Of a stretch of 64,000 bases of DNA, positions 34,306 to 43,646 are shown in pieces. Below the pieces are notes generated by a model, which ran no database searches, had not been told where the DNA came from, and worked only from the letters and a program-made list of their open reading frames with translations. A program made the translations under genes and the position numbers. Within the stretch, counting starts at the first letter, position 1. Each line of letters begins with the position of its first letter. The stretch spans positions 438,669 to 502,668 of the forward strand of contig JBBSEX010000002.1 in assembly GCA_038239345.1 (NCBI GenBank). Direction: 5' to 3'. The stretch comes from JBBSEX01 sp038239345 (GTDB taxonomy: Bacteria > Acidobacteriota > Terriglobia > Bryobacterales > Bryobacteraceae).

Positions 34306-36084
34306 ATGACCGTTTTTCCCATCCTGCTATTCGCCGTGGCGCTTTGTTTCGCCCAGGAACAAAAGCCGGCTGATGCCCTACTGGATGCGGCACAACGCGG
34401 AGATTCGCAGCAGGTGGCTTCGCTATTACAGCGCGGCGTCGACCCCAACGTGAGAGATGGGCAGGGCGCTACTGCATTGATGCTGGCTGTCTCGCTTACG
34501 CCGCGATACAAGCCCGTATGGAGCGAGGATCCCCGGCCGGACTACGCCGGATTGCTGCGATTGTTGATCGATAAGGGCGCCGACCCGAATGCCCGGGACA
34601 GTGTTGGCGACACGCCGCTACTCTATGCGATGCAAGGGGCGGCGTCGGAATACAAGGTGATGGGCGCGAATGAATCGGCGGTTCACACTCTCCTTGGGCA
34701 CGGGGCGAAAGCGAACCTGAGTAACGATGCCGGTGTCTCGCCGTTGATGAAGTTATTAGACCTCTGGGCCGATCAAGCGGATCTGTTGAAATTCCTTCTT
34801 GCCGCGGGAGCCGAAGTAGCGGCACGGGATAAGGAAGGCCGAACTCCGCTGATGATTGCGGCGCGCCGGGGCAAGGAGCAAGCGGTCCGGGCGCTGCTAG
34901 GAAAGGCTAGCGTCAATGTGCAAGACCAGCAGGGGCGCACGGCGCTGATGATTGCGATCGCAGGCCAGTGGGAGCAGCACGTGGCCATCGCCGCGCTTCT
35001 GATCGAGAACGGCGCGAACCTCGATTTGCGAGATTCGCTCGGTGATTCGGCTATCGATTATGCGGCACGGGCGGGCTATCCGGAACGGGTCAATTTTCTG
35101 ATAAGCAGAGGAGCGCACACGGCGAACACGGGCGCTGTCCTGAGTGAAGCAAGGAACCGCGGTTTGATTCGTGTATTGGAAGCGCGTGACGGCAAAACGG
35201 TGAAGTCCCTTCTGGACGAGGGAGCTGACCCCAATACAGACAGCAAGGGTGAAACGGCGTTGACGATTGCTGTCGAACTGGAGCAGGCCGACGCTGTCGC
35301 TTTGCTTCTGGAGAAAGGCGCAAGAGTAAATACCGCCGGCCAAAACGGAAGCACCGCGCTGATGATTGCGGCCGACAAATATAACGGTGATATCGTGAAA
35401 CTCTTGCTGGCCCATCACGCTGATGCGAACGCCATGGACAAGGACGGAAACACCGTACTCCTTCGTGCCGCGGCTTCCTCGCGCGATGAATTGGAAGACC
35501 GTAAGCCAGTGATCCAACCCATTCTGGATGCGGGCGCGGATTTCAAGAGTTCTAACCTGCTGGGCGTTACTCCGCTGATGCTTCTTTCACGCGGAAGCAA
35601 CTCCATCATGCAGGTGCTACTGGAAAAAGGTGCACCAGTCGACGCTCGCGATAAAGCGGGAAACACCGCGCTGCTGTATGCCGCGAGCCGCTTTATTCGA
35701 GAAGAGGCTCGCTATGCAGCAGAAGCTTTGCTCGCCAAGGGCGCGGACGTCAATGTGGCCAATCAGGAGGGCGAAACGCCGCTACTGCGGGCGGCTACCC
35801 AATATAATGTCAAAGGCGTTGCGCTGCTGTTGGATCATGGTGCAAAGATCAATGCAAAAACCGCATCCGGCCGGTCTGCGCTACTGGCCGCTATCGACGG
35901 TCCGAAGGACCTTGATAATGAGCATCACGTCGTCTACTCCCCGGCGATCGCGCAGTTGCTGATCAATCGCGGAGCGGACGTGAATGCCCGGGATCGCAGT
36001 GGCAACAGTCCTCTGGCGGCCGCTATACGCCGGGATTATCGCGAAATGATCACGATCCTTTTGCAGCACGGCGCGAAAGAATAA
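34306..36084 (+). CDS. Secreted large ankyrin-repeat protein
   Basis: This 592-residue protein has a signal peptide (MTVFPILLFAVALCFAQEQ) followed by about sixteen ankyrin repeats covering almost the whole length (for example TALMLAVSLTPRYKPVWSED and TPLLRAATQYNVKGVALLLD). No catalytic domain is seen. It starts 3 bases after the M61 peptidase gene, so it is very likely co-translated. A role as a binding or inhibitor partner of the peptidase is possible (inference). Confidence 0.93.
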   Translation: MTVFPILLFAVALCFAQEQKPADALLDAAQRGDSQQVASLLQRGVDPNVRDGQGATALMLAVSLTPRYKPVWSEDPRPDYAGLLRLLIDKGADPNARDSVGDTPLLYAMQGAASEYKVMGANESAVHTLLGHGAKANLSNDAGVSPLMKLLDLWADQADLLKFLLAAGAEVAARDKEGRTPLMIAARRGKEQAVRALLGKASVNVQDQQGRTALMIAIAGQWEQHVAIAALLIENGANLDLRDSLGDSAIDYAARAGYPERVNFLISRGAHTANTGAVLSEARNRGLIRVLEARDGKTVKSLLDEGADPNTDSKGETALTIAVELEQADAVALLLEKGARVNTAGQNGSTALMIAADKYNGDIVKLLLAHHADANAMDKDGNTVLLRAAASSRDELEDRKPVIQPILDAGADFKSSNLLGVTPLMLLSRGSNSIMQVLLEKGAPVDARDKAGNTALLYAASRFIREEARYAAEALLAKGADVNVANQEGETPLLRAATQYNVKGVALLLDHGAKINAKTASGRSALLAAIDGPKDLDNEHHVVYSPAIAQLLINRGADVNARDRSGNSPLAAAIRRDYREMITILLQHGAKE

Positions 36085-36114
36085 CACCCCCTTACTTAAC
36101 CCGCAAGTTTCTTC

Positions 36115-36160
36115 GTAACGTAACCAACATGTAACCCCACTGAAGCGTTACCTCGCTAAC
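36115..36160 (+). promoter_or_regulatory. Cluster of GTAAC-type short repeats before the TonB receptor gene
   Basis: GTAAC, GTAACC, GTAACC, GTTACC and GCTAAC occur at 36115, 36120, 36131, 36147 and 36155, giving several direct and inverted pairs in 46 bases just before the receptor gene. They could be binding sites for a regulator, or chance. Confidence 0.3.
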
Positions 36161-36169
36161 TTGGACACT

Positions 36170-39100
36170 ATGCTTCGATATCTGCTTCTAGCCATCGCTC
36201 TCGCTTCAACCGCATTTTGCCAATTCGAAACGGCAACAGTCTTGGGAACAATCAAAGATCCTTCGGGGTCGGCCGTCTCAAAAAGCAAAGTCACTCTTTC
36301 CAACCTGGGGACGGGGACGCAACAGGTCTCAACCACCGACGATAACGGAGAATTTCAATTCCTGAACGTACGCGCCAGCGATTACACATTGAAGGCGGAG
36401 GCCCCGGGCTTCAAAGCCTCAACCGCCGAACGCTTTACCGTGACGGTGAACGCTCACCAACGCGTAGACTTGTCGCTCCAGGTGGGCGCCACTTCGGAAA
36501 ACATAGTTGTTACGGATGCAGTCAGCTTGCTCGAAACCGACTCCAGCGAACGGAGCCAGGTAATTCGCAGCCGGGAAATTCTGAACCTGCCGCTGAATGG
36601 CCGCTCCTATGCCGACCTGACGCTGCTTGTTCCGGGAGTGCGCAAATCGCTAATCGAGAATCAATCGACGTCCAGCCGCGAAGCTTCCTTCAACGTGAAC
36701 GGACAGCGCGCCGAGTCGAATAATTTCATCCTCGATGGCGTGGACAATAACGCTTATGGCACCAGCAACCAGGGGTTTTCCAATCAGGTGGTGCAAATCT
36801 CACCCGACGCGGTGGCCGAGTACCGGGTGGAAACAAACAACTACAGCGCCGAGTATGGTCATGCGTCGGGTGCTGTAATCAACGCCACGACGCGCAGCGG
36901 ATCGAACCGGTTGCATGGCGCGGCGTGGGAATTCCTACGAAACACGGAACTGAACGCGGTGGGATTCTTCAAGCCCAATGGCGGTGTGAAACCGGTTTAT
37001 CAGCAGAACCAGTTTGGCGCGGCGATTGGCGGTCCGATTGTCAAGGATAAGCTATTCCTATTTGGCGATTATGAAGGTTTGCGGCGGGTGACGCGCATCC
37101 TGACGTTCGCTACCCTTCCAACCGCGGATCAACGCGCGGGGAATTTCGGAACGCCGGTGGTGAATCCGCTAACAGGGCAAGTCTATGCCGACGGCAAGAT
37201 CCCGCAATCGCAGATTCTACCTTCTGCTGCCTCGGTACTCTCCACGCTTCCACTCCCCAATGCGGCTGGCTTCAGCAACAATTTTCAATCGCTACCACGT
37301 GGATCCATCACCGACAATAAGGGCGACTTTCGGATGGATTATTATTCGAGCGAGAAGCTGACGGCGTTCGCGCGATATAGCCATCGTGTTTCCGATATCT
37401 TCGATCCGCCAAACATTTCTGGTCCAGCGGGCGGCAATGCTAACGGCAACGTTCATATCTTTAACCAGCAATTAGACCCGGGTATCACCTATGCATTCAG
37501 TCCGAAATCGGTACTGGAAGCTCGTCTCGGCTTCACTTGGACAGAAGGCGGCAAGTCGCCCGTGGGTCTCGGTCTGCCCAGCTTGCTGACCGGAGTTCCG
37601 AACCTTCCAACCAATCCGCTGGTGGCGGGGGCGTTGTATAGCCAAAGTGTTTCCGGCTTTTCGCAGTTTGGCCGCCAAGGCAGCAATCCGCAATTTCAGA
37701 ATCCCTTCGTGATCAATCCGAAGCTGAACTACTCGCGATTCCTGGGCCGCCACACGCTCAAGTTTGGCTACGAGTATCTACGCTTGGACACGGCAATTGA
37801 CGATTTCAATCCGGCTTATGGATCGGAAAACTATACGGGTCAATTCTCAAAGCCCGGCACCTCCTCGGGCCTTACGCCCACTCCAGGATTTTCTGCCGCT
37901 CAGTTGACGGAAGCCTACGGACTTACCGATTATCTGTTGGGTCTGCGCAATCACTATGAGCTGAACAATCTTGCTGTGATCGATTTACGCCAGTACATGC
38001 ATTTCCTCTACGCACAGGATGATTGGAAGGTAAATCAGCATCTGACCCTTAATCTCGGCCTGCGCTATGAGTTCGCTTCGCCACAATGGGTGGAAGGCAA
38101 TAAGCTCGCCAACTTTGATCCCAAAACCAATTCACTGCTCCAGGCGAAGTCGGGTGGCCTGTCCGATCGCGCTCTGGTAAACCCGCAATATGGAAACTTC
38201 GCGCCACGTCTGGGCTTCGCCTGGCGCCCGATCGAAAAGACTGTACTCCGTGGTGGCTACGGCATCAGCTATCAGCAATTCAATCGCCTGGGTGGTGAAA
38301 ATCTTCTGGCCTACAACGGTCCTAACATTATCGATGCCGCCGTCGACCAGACGCCAAGTCAAGGTCTTTGCGGTTTCACTTCGCCTCCCGCCACCTGCTT
38401 TCGGCCAACAAATTTAGGCTTCCCCGACAACTTCGCCGTGCCTGCGAATTTTAATACTCTGCTGGCCCAGGCCCGTTACATTCCCAAGGACAATCCCACG
38501 GGCTATGTGCAGAGCTATCACTTCGGTATCCAGCGCGAACTTACGAAGGACCTGGTGTTCGATATCGCCTACGTTGGTAATCATGGATCCAATTTGATGA
38601 TCCTCGCCGATTACAACCAAGCCGTTCCGAATCAGCCCGGCCAGACTCTGGGGATCCAGGCGCGCCGGCCGATTCCAAACTTCAATTACATCGAGATCGC
38701 CTTTGCCGGTGGCTACTCCGATTACAACTCGCTGCAGATGAAAATCGAGAAGCGCTATTCCGGTGGGCTTTATCTGTTGAACTCGTTCACCTGGTCAAAG
38801 GGGACAGATGTTGCGTCGGGTCACCTTGAGACTGCCAACGGCGACAACTCGCGCGTAAACTTTCGAAACATCAATAACGACCACGGCTTGTCGAGCTACG
38901 ATCAGCCGATAAATAACACGACTTCGATCGTGTGGGAACTTCCCTACGGCAGAGGCCGCCGATACGGCTCGGATACACCGCGAATCGTGCAGGGTGCACT
39001 CGGTGGATGGCAATTCAGCGCCATCAATACGGCCACCAGTGGACTGCCGATCAACCTGACCTATGATCCAACGCCGCAGCTTTCAGTGAGCACGGCGCCT

Positions 39101-39457
39101 ACTTATCGTCCCAACATCAGCGGCAATCCGGTAACGCCGGAAGGGCAGCGCGGAACAACGAATTATCTGAATCGGGCCACCGTTTCTGTTCCGACCGACG
39201 TCAGCCAGCCGTGGGGTAACGCAGGACGCAATATCGCTCGCGGCTACGGCTTCTTCCAGCTCGATATCGGCCTCCACAAGCAGTTCGGTCTATGGTCGGA
39301 ATCAAGCAAGCTGGAGTTTCGCGCCGAAGCATTCAATCTGCTGAATCAGACTAATTTCCAAGCGCCGAATGGTAATATCAGCAGTTCGGCCTTTGGCAGC
39401 ATCACCACCACCTTCCCCGCCCGGCAGTTGCAATTTGCGCTGAAGGTTTTGTTCTAG
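36170..39457 (+). CDS. Oar-like TonB-dependent outer-membrane receptor with carboxypeptidase-regulatory domain
   Basis: This protein of about 1095 residues is one of the giant TonB-dependent receptors typical of Acidobacteriota. ATG 36170 begins with MLRYLLLAIALASTAFCQFE, a signal peptide; the TTG at 36161 is less likely. The first 95 residues form a CarboxypepD_reg-like domain (ATVLGTIKDPSGSAVSKSKV). A plug domain follows (LNLPLNGRSYADLTLLVPGV, then FILDGVDNNAYGTSNQ), then a beta-barrel to the C-terminal Phe. These receptors are thought to take up carbohydrates or proteinaceous ligands; the ligand here is unknown. A strong hairpin follows the stop. Confidence 0.94.
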   Translation: MLRYLLLAIALASTAFCQFETATVLGTIKDPSGSAVSKSKVTLSNLGTGTQQVSTTDDNGEFQFLNVRASDYTLKAEAPGFKASTAERFTVTVNAHQRVDLSLQVGATSENIVVTDAVSLLETDSSERSQVIRSREILNLPLNGRSYADLTLLVPGVRKSLIENQSTSSREASFNVNGQRAESNNFILDGVDNNAYGTSNQGFSNQVVQISPDAVAEYRVETNNYSAEYGHASGAVINATTRSGSNRLHGAAWEFLRNTELNAVGFFKPNGGVKPVYQQNQFGAAIGGPIVKDKLFLFGDYEGLRRVTRILTFATLPTADQRAGNFGTPVVNPLTGQVYADGKIPQSQILPSAASVLSTLPLPNAAGFSNNFQSLPRGSITDNKGDFRMDYYSSEKLTAFARYSHRVSDIFDPPNISGPAGGNANGNVHIFNQQLDPGITYAFSPKSVLEARLGFTWTEGGKSPVGLGLPSLLTGVPNLPTNPLVAGALYSQSVSGFSQFGRQGSNPQFQNPFVINPKLNYSRFLGRHTLKFGYEYLRLDTAIDDFNPAYGSENYTGQFSKPGTSSGLTPTPGFSAAQLTEAYGLTDYLLGLRNHYELNNLAVIDLRQYMHFLYAQDDWKVNQHLTLNLGLRYEFASPQWVEGNKLANFDPKTNSLLQAKSGGLSDRALVNPQYGNFAPRLGFAWRPIEKTVLRGGYGISYQQFNRLGGENLLAYNGPNIIDAAVDQTPSQGLCGFTSPPATCFRPTNLGFPDNFAVPANFNTLLAQARYIPKDNPTGYVQSYHFGIQRELTKDLVFDIAYVGNHGSNLMILADYNQAVPNQPGQTLGIQARRPIPNFNYIEIAFAGGYSDYNSLQMKIEKRYSGGLYLLNSFTWSKGTDVASGHLETANGDNSRVNFRNINNDHGLSSYDQPINNTTSIVWELPYGRGRRYGSDTPRIVQGALGGWQFSAINTATSGLPINLTYDPTPQLSVSTAPTYRPNISGNPVTPEGQRGTTNYLNRATVSVPTDVSQPWGNAGRNIARGYGFFQLDIGLHKQFGLWSESSKLEFRAEAFNLLNQTNFQAPNGNISSSAFGSITTTFPARQLQFALKVLF

Positions 39458-39466
39458 GCTGAAATC

Positions 39467-39504
39467 AGCGATTCGCTTTCGCGTGATGAATGTGGCGAAT
39501 CGCT
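39467..39504 (+). terminator. Strong hairpin after the TonB receptor gene
   Basis: AGCGATTCGC (39467-39476) and GCGAATCGCT (39495-39504) form a perfect 10-bp stem starting 9 bases after the stop codon. A competing small stem GCTG-AAAT-CAGC (39458-39469) overlaps it. There is no U-run, so it may stabilise the 3' end or aid Rho-dependent termination. Confidence 0.5.
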
Positions 39505-39640
39505 CACTCACTTGTAAGCACTAGTGGAGGACCACGGTGCCATGCCGGGTATGCTCGGGCTCCCTATGCCGATCATGCCCGGCTTTTTCATGGCGCGAGC
39601 CTTTTCATGGTGTTGCTACAATACTTTTGCAAGTCGCCTC

Positions 39641-40414
39641 ATGTTGTTCCACACTCACCGTCCACGACGGCCTCTCTCCGATTTTGTCGAGATCATCTGG
39701 CTGAACGAGTGTCCGGCCCCGGCTCACGCCATGGAGCGCATTTTGCCCAGCGGCGAAATGGGTTTGATCGTGAGTCTTCGCGAAGACACCCGGCGATATC
39801 CGGCGGCAATCCTGTGTGGAGCTTACTCCGAATCCATGGTGATGGAGACAGCCCAGCAGATCGCTACGCTGGGTGTGCAGTTCAAACCCGGTGGGGCGCT
39901 GCCGTTCCTGCGCATGCCTGCGGGGGAATTGCAATCGACCGAGGTTTCGCTTGAGGCGCTGTGGGGCAGCGAGGCGGGTTTCTTGCGGGAAAGAATACTA
40001 AGCGCCAGGACGCCACAGGCGCGAATGCTTGTCGCGGAAGCTGCTCTCTTAGAGAGATGCCGATCGTTCTCGCCGAACGCGGCGGTGGCCTTCGCGGTCC
40101 GTGAATTCGAGGCGCTGCGCAGCGTCTCGTCAGTCACCGGTGAGCTCGGGATTAGTTCGCGGCGCTCCATCGAAATATTTCGCCGGGAGGTTGGCCTGAC
40201 GCCGAAATTGTTCTGCCGCGTACGGAGATTCCAACGTATACTACGGAGCGTTCATTCGCGAGCGCGAGTGGATTGGGTGGAGATAGCCTTGCGCCTCGGC
40301 TACTTCGATCAGGCCCACTTTATTCACGATTTTCGTACCTTCTCGGGCCTTAGCCCCACGACCTATCTGGCGCATAGCCGGCGGTACCAGAATCATGTCC
40401 CAATTCTGGATTAA
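39641..40414 (+). CDS. AraC-family transcriptional regulator with DUF6597-like N-terminal domain
   Basis: This protein of about 257 residues is a probable DNA-binding regulator. The N-terminal domain (LSDFVEIIWLNE, then MERILPSGEMGLIVSLREDT) matches the DUF6597-type sensor of many AraC proteins. The C-terminal helix-turn-helix pair contains SVTGELGISSRRSIEIFRRE and VDWVEIALRLGYFDQAHFIH, with the family signature through FSGLSPTTYLAHSRR. The start at 39641 (MLFHTHRPRRPLSDF) is preferred over an upstream ATG at 39524 that adds a Met/Gly-rich stretch. It lies 71 bases before the VOC gene, a common pairing. Confidence 0.9.
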   Translation: MLFHTHRPRRPLSDFVEIIWLNECPAPAHAMERILPSGEMGLIVSLREDTRRYPAAILCGAYSESMVMETAQQIATLGVQFKPGGALPFLRMPAGELQSTEVSLEALWGSEAGFLRERILSARTPQARMLVAEAALLERCRSFSPNAAVAFAVREFEALRSVSSVTGELGISSRRSIEIFRREVGLTPKLFCRVRRFQRILRSVHSRARVDWVEIALRLGYFDQAHFIHDFRTFSGLSPTTYLAHSRRYQNHVPILD

Positions 40415-40485
40415 GCTGGGCACTGTCATTTTTTTTACAATACGATCGCCTACGGTAAGGACCATAATGCCTGGGAGGAACTAAC

Positions 40486-41265
40486 ATGATCCAGACATCG
40501 TGGACCCGGCCTGAGATGAACAGCGTGATGCCCTACTTTCACGTCAAAGGAACGGCGCAGTTTATAGATTTTCTGAAATTGGCATTCGGCGCGAAAGAAG
40601 TGTTTCGCGCTCCCCGCGAGGACGGTACGATTCAGCACGCGGAGATTCTAATTGGCGACTCCGTTGTAGAGGCTGCCGATACAACCGAATATCCACCGAT
40701 GCCAACCGCGATCCATCTTTATGTTCCGGATGCCGACGCGGTTTATCAAAAAGCGATAGCCGCCGGCGCTACTTCTATGATGGAACCGGCCGATATGGAC
40801 TATGGAGACCGCGAAGGTGACGTAAAGGATCCGTTCGGGAACCAATGGTATATCGCGACGCACAAGAGCGGAAATTCTTATGCCCCGGACCGGTTGCGCA
40901 CGATCACTCCCTGTCTACGCGTGGCGGGGGCGGCCAAACTGATTGATTTCATGAAAAAGGCGTTCGACGCTGAAGAACTTATGCGAGTTAACGCGCCCGA
41001 CGGCACGTTGATCCACGCCAAGATTCTGGTTTCGGATTCAGTGATTGAACCGGGGGAGGCGCGTCCGGAATTGCCCGCGATGCTTAGCGCCATTCACGTA
41101 TATCTGCCGGATACCGATGCCGCCTACCGGCGTGCAATTGAGGCCGGGGCGACGAGCCTTATTGCTCCGGGCGATACCAATTATGGAGACAGGGCCGCGG
41201 CGGTGACCGATCCGTTCGGAAACTTCTGGTACCTGGCCACCTACACGGGCAAGACAATTTCGTAA
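40486..41265 (+). CDS. Tandem VOC (glyoxalase/PhnB-like) protein
   Basis: This 259-residue cytoplasmic protein is two PhnB-type vicinal-oxygen-chelate domains in tandem. Domain 1 is about residues 14-130 (MPYFHVKGTAQFIDFLKLAF to DPFGNQWYIATHK) and domain 2 about 140-257 (TPCLRVAGAAKLIDFMKKAF to DPFGNFWYLATYTG). PhnB-like domains often have no known activity; related ones are glyoxalases or antibiotic-resistance proteins. The internal duplication is clear in the sequence. The AraC gene just upstream is a likely regulator. Confidence 0.9.
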   Translation: MIQTSWTRPEMNSVMPYFHVKGTAQFIDFLKLAFGAKEVFRAPREDGTIQHAEILIGDSVVEAADTTEYPPMPTAIHLYVPDADAVYQKAIAAGATSMMEPADMDYGDREGDVKDPFGNQWYIATHKSGNSYAPDRLRTITPCLRVAGAAKLIDFMKKAFDAEELMRVNAPDGTLIHAKILVSDSVIEPGEARPELPAMLSAIHVYLPDTDAAYRRAIEAGATSLIAPGDTNYGDRAAAVTDPFGNFWYLATYTGKTIS

Positions 41266-41342
41266 CTTCTTCTAAGATTTCATCCTTGGAAGGCGATAAG
41301 GATTCTTGGGGGCGAATCGAAGTGGTTTCAATCGCTAGGACT

Positions 41343-42314
41343 ATGCAGTCTATGGATGGGCTCGAGGCGTCGCTGACGGCCCTTACCGAGTCCTATCGTA
41401 AATTGATTCAGGACGATAGGGAATTTGCGATCCAAGTGGATGATCGCGTCACTTCACCATACCGGGATGCGCTGGCCGAAGTTATTGCCACCCTTAGCGA
41501 GCGGGCTTTCGCAGACCTGCCTTTGCAGAAAATCCGGTCCCTGGTAGGGAATGCGAAGCGCGATTATAAAGCTTCGGTGGAAAAGTATTTAGCCGCGCTT
41601 AGACGGGAGCGCGATGAAAGTGCCGCGGCTTTGCATGGCGTTCTGAACACCCTGGCTTCGGGTATTGGAGATCATGATCTGCGGGTAAGAACTGAGATTA
41701 AGGAACTTCGAGCGCTAGCGGTCACGGAAGACGCCGACGCGCTTCGCAAGGGCATCCATGCCACCGCGATCAGACTGGAAACGTGTATCGACGAATTGAA
41801 ATCGGAGCACCAGCTACAGATGGCGGAGTTGGCCGCCGAGATCCAGGTACTGCATCAACGTATCGAAAGGGATAGGGCGGCGAAAGATCCACCGAAGGGC
41901 ATGCAAGAAGCCCTAAAGGCGGCACTCGCCGGGGGCGCCCCGTTCTCTTTTGTAGTGGCATCGATCCGCAACTTAAACGCTTTACGGGTAGCCCACGGTG
42001 AGCGCGCGGTGGATAGTGCCGTGGCCGCAAGTATGCTCCGGCTTAGCAACGAAGTGCTGCGCGACGGTATTGCCGGAACATGGTTGCCTGGGGTCCTGGC
42101 GGCAATCGGCGATCTCAGTCCATTGAATACAATCCAGCTTAGCCGGCTGGCGGCTCACCGGTTGAGCGGCGCATACCTTTTCACGGACGCGTCCCAGACC
42201 TGCGAGATCGTTTTGCAGGTAGGGATCGGCGTCGTCCAACGGCAGGCGTCGGAAAAGCTCGAGCAGACCGAGAAAAGAATCGAGGAAGTCTTACGCCTCA
42301 TCGGGGCTGGCTGA
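41343..42314 (+). CDS. Coiled-coil protein with degenerate GGDEF-like C-terminal domain
   Basis: This protein of about 323 residues is largely helical in its first 200 residues (DLPLQKIRSLVGNAKRDYKA, then LQMAELAAEIQVLHQRIERD). The C-terminal 110 residues have the fold pattern of a diguanylate-cyclase domain (SFVVASIRNLNALRVAHGER, then ASMLRLSNEVLRDGIAGTW), but the GGDEF active loop is absent and replaced by LAAIGDLSP. It is thus probably not a cyclase; it may be a scaffold or nucleotide sensor. ATG 41343 is chosen because of the AGGA site just upstream; a TTG at 41286 would add 19 residues. Its 3' end overlaps the convergent DUF2277 gene by 24 bases. Confidence 0.6.
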   Translation: MQSMDGLEASLTALTESYRKLIQDDREFAIQVDDRVTSPYRDALAEVIATLSERAFADLPLQKIRSLVGNAKRDYKASVEKYLAALRRERDESAAALHGVLNTLASGIGDHDLRVRTEIKELRALAVTEDADALRKGIHATAIRLETCIDELKSEHQLQMAELAAEIQVLHQRIERDRAAKDPPKGMQEALKAALAGGAPFSFVVASIRNLNALRVAHGERAVDSAVAASMLRLSNEVLRDGIAGTWLPGVLAAIGDLSPLNTIQLSRLAAHRLSGAYLFTDASQTCEIVLQVGIGVVQRQASEKLEQTEKRIEEVLRLIGAG

Positions 42315-42527
42315 AACTTTTTTGGGTAAAACCGGCGGCAGGCCCGCGAGTAGGCGATCGGCGACGGCGGCGATATCCCGCACCGCATCGTCAAACACGA
42401 GTTGGTTGGCTTTCGAGGGCTTGTTAAAACCGCTGATTTTGCGAACGAACTGGAGCGCGGCCGCGGACGTTTCATCCCTGGTTACGGCGGGTGCTTCCCG
42501 GCGGAGCGTCTTGATACTGCGGCACAT
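42291..42527 (-). CDS. DUF2277 family protein
   Basis: This 78-residue protein matches the DUF2277 pattern: MCRSIKTLRREAPAVT at the start, then AALQFVRKISGFNKPSKANQ and a C-terminal helix. The family is small, widespread and of unknown function. It begins 9 bases after the NADH:flavin oxidoreductase stop, at the end of the tricorn-namA operon. The last 24 bases overlap the convergent gene on the other strand. Confidence 0.9.
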   Translation of the reverse strand: MCRSIKTLRREAPAVTRDETSAAALQFVRKISGFNKPSKANQLVFDDAVRDIAAVADRLLAGLPPVLPKKVSASPDEA

Positions 42528-42536
42528 GCGGATATC

Positions 42537-43646
42537 TTAGCGGGAATTGTCCGCCTGCGGGGCGCGGCGAGTCGCGTCTTTCGGGCCAGCCCGCACATAT
42601 TGAACGGGCCAACTGGTAGGCTGTGCAAGCTTCCGGCTGGCGCGCAAAACCCAATAAGGGTCGCGCAGCATCTCACGGGCAATCAGGACCAAATCGGCTT
42701 GCCCGGTCCTTATGATGTGGTCGGCCTGAACGGGCGACGTGATCATCCCAACCGCGCCAGTAGCGATTCCGGCTTCACGGCGAATGCGTTCGGCGAATGA
42801 AGTTTGGTAGCCCGGACCGATCGGCATGCGCGCCTGGGGGATTCCACCGCCGGAGGAACAATCGATCAGATCGACACCCAAGACCTTCAAATTCCGGGCC
42901 AGTTCGATGGACTCCTCGATATCCCATCCACCGCTCTCCGCCCATTCCGTGGCCGAAATCCGGACGAACAACGGCAGACGATCCGGCCAAACGGTGCGGA
43001 CTCGCGAAACGACATCACGAAGAATGCGGGTGCGATTCTGAAACGATCCACCGTACTCATCGCTACGCAAGTTGCTTAGTGGCGAGAAGAATTCATGAAA
43101 CAGATATCCGTGAGCTGCATGCAGTTCAATTAGCTTAAATCCGGCGTCATGACTGCGGCGCGCGGCATTGGCGAATGCTACAGTAACGGCTTCGATATCG
43201 GCCCTCGTCATCTCCGCGGGAAGCGGATAGTTCTCCGTGAACTTCACAGCAGTGGGAGCAAGCGGCGTCCATCCACCGTCCGATGCAACCACCGCGCCAT
43301 CGCCGTCCCACGGGCGCTTCGTGCTGGCCTTGCGGCCGGCATGCGCAAGTTGCATACCGGCCACGCCGCCTTGCTCATGAATAAAAGTCGTGATCCGCGA
43401 AAGCTTCTCAACATGACCGTCGTCCCAGATTCCCAGATCCTGCGGACTGATTCGTCCTTCGGGCAAGACCGCCGCCGCCTCTGTGAAAACAATGGAAGCC
43501 CCACCCACCGCGCGGCTCCCCAAATGAACCAAATGCCAATCCGTGGCATAGCCCTCGATGCTGGAGTACTGGCACATCGGCGACACCGCTACCCGGTTCG
43601 GGAGGGTTAACTCCCGAAGTGCCAACTCGGAAAAAAGGTGCGACAT
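42537..43646 (-). CDS. namA: NADH:flavin oxidoreductase (YqjM/NamA-like old yellow enzyme)
   Basis: This 369-residue FMN enzyme of the old-yellow-enzyme family reduces activated C=C bonds of enals and enones. The N-terminus has the thermophilic-like signature RVAVSPMCQYSSIEGYATDW with the Cys (about 25) seen in YqjM. The active-site His pair is in ELHAAHGYLFHEF. Other barrel motifs are MQLAHAGRKAS and LRSDEYGGSFQNR. The start overlaps the tricorn-protease stop by one base (TAATG), so the genes are coupled. The link to the protease has no obvious metabolic meaning. Confidence 0.93.
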   Translation of the reverse strand: MSHLFSELALRELTLPNRVAVSPMCQYSSIEGYATDWHLVHLGSRAVGGASIVFTEAAAVLPEGRISPQDLGIWDDGHVEKLSRITTFIHEQGGVAGMQLAHAGRKASTKRPWDGDGAVVASDGGWTPLAPTAVKFTENYPLPAEMTRADIEAVTVAFANAARRSHDAGFKLIELHAAHGYLFHEFFSPLSNLRSDEYGGSFQNRTRILRDVVSRVRTVWPDRLPLFVRISATEWAESGGWDIEESIELARNLKVLGVDLIDCSSGGGIPQARMPIGPGYQTSFAERIRREAGIATGAVGMITSPVQADHIIRTGQADLVLIAREMLRDPYWVLRASRKLAQPTSWPVQYVRAGPKDATRRAPQADNSR

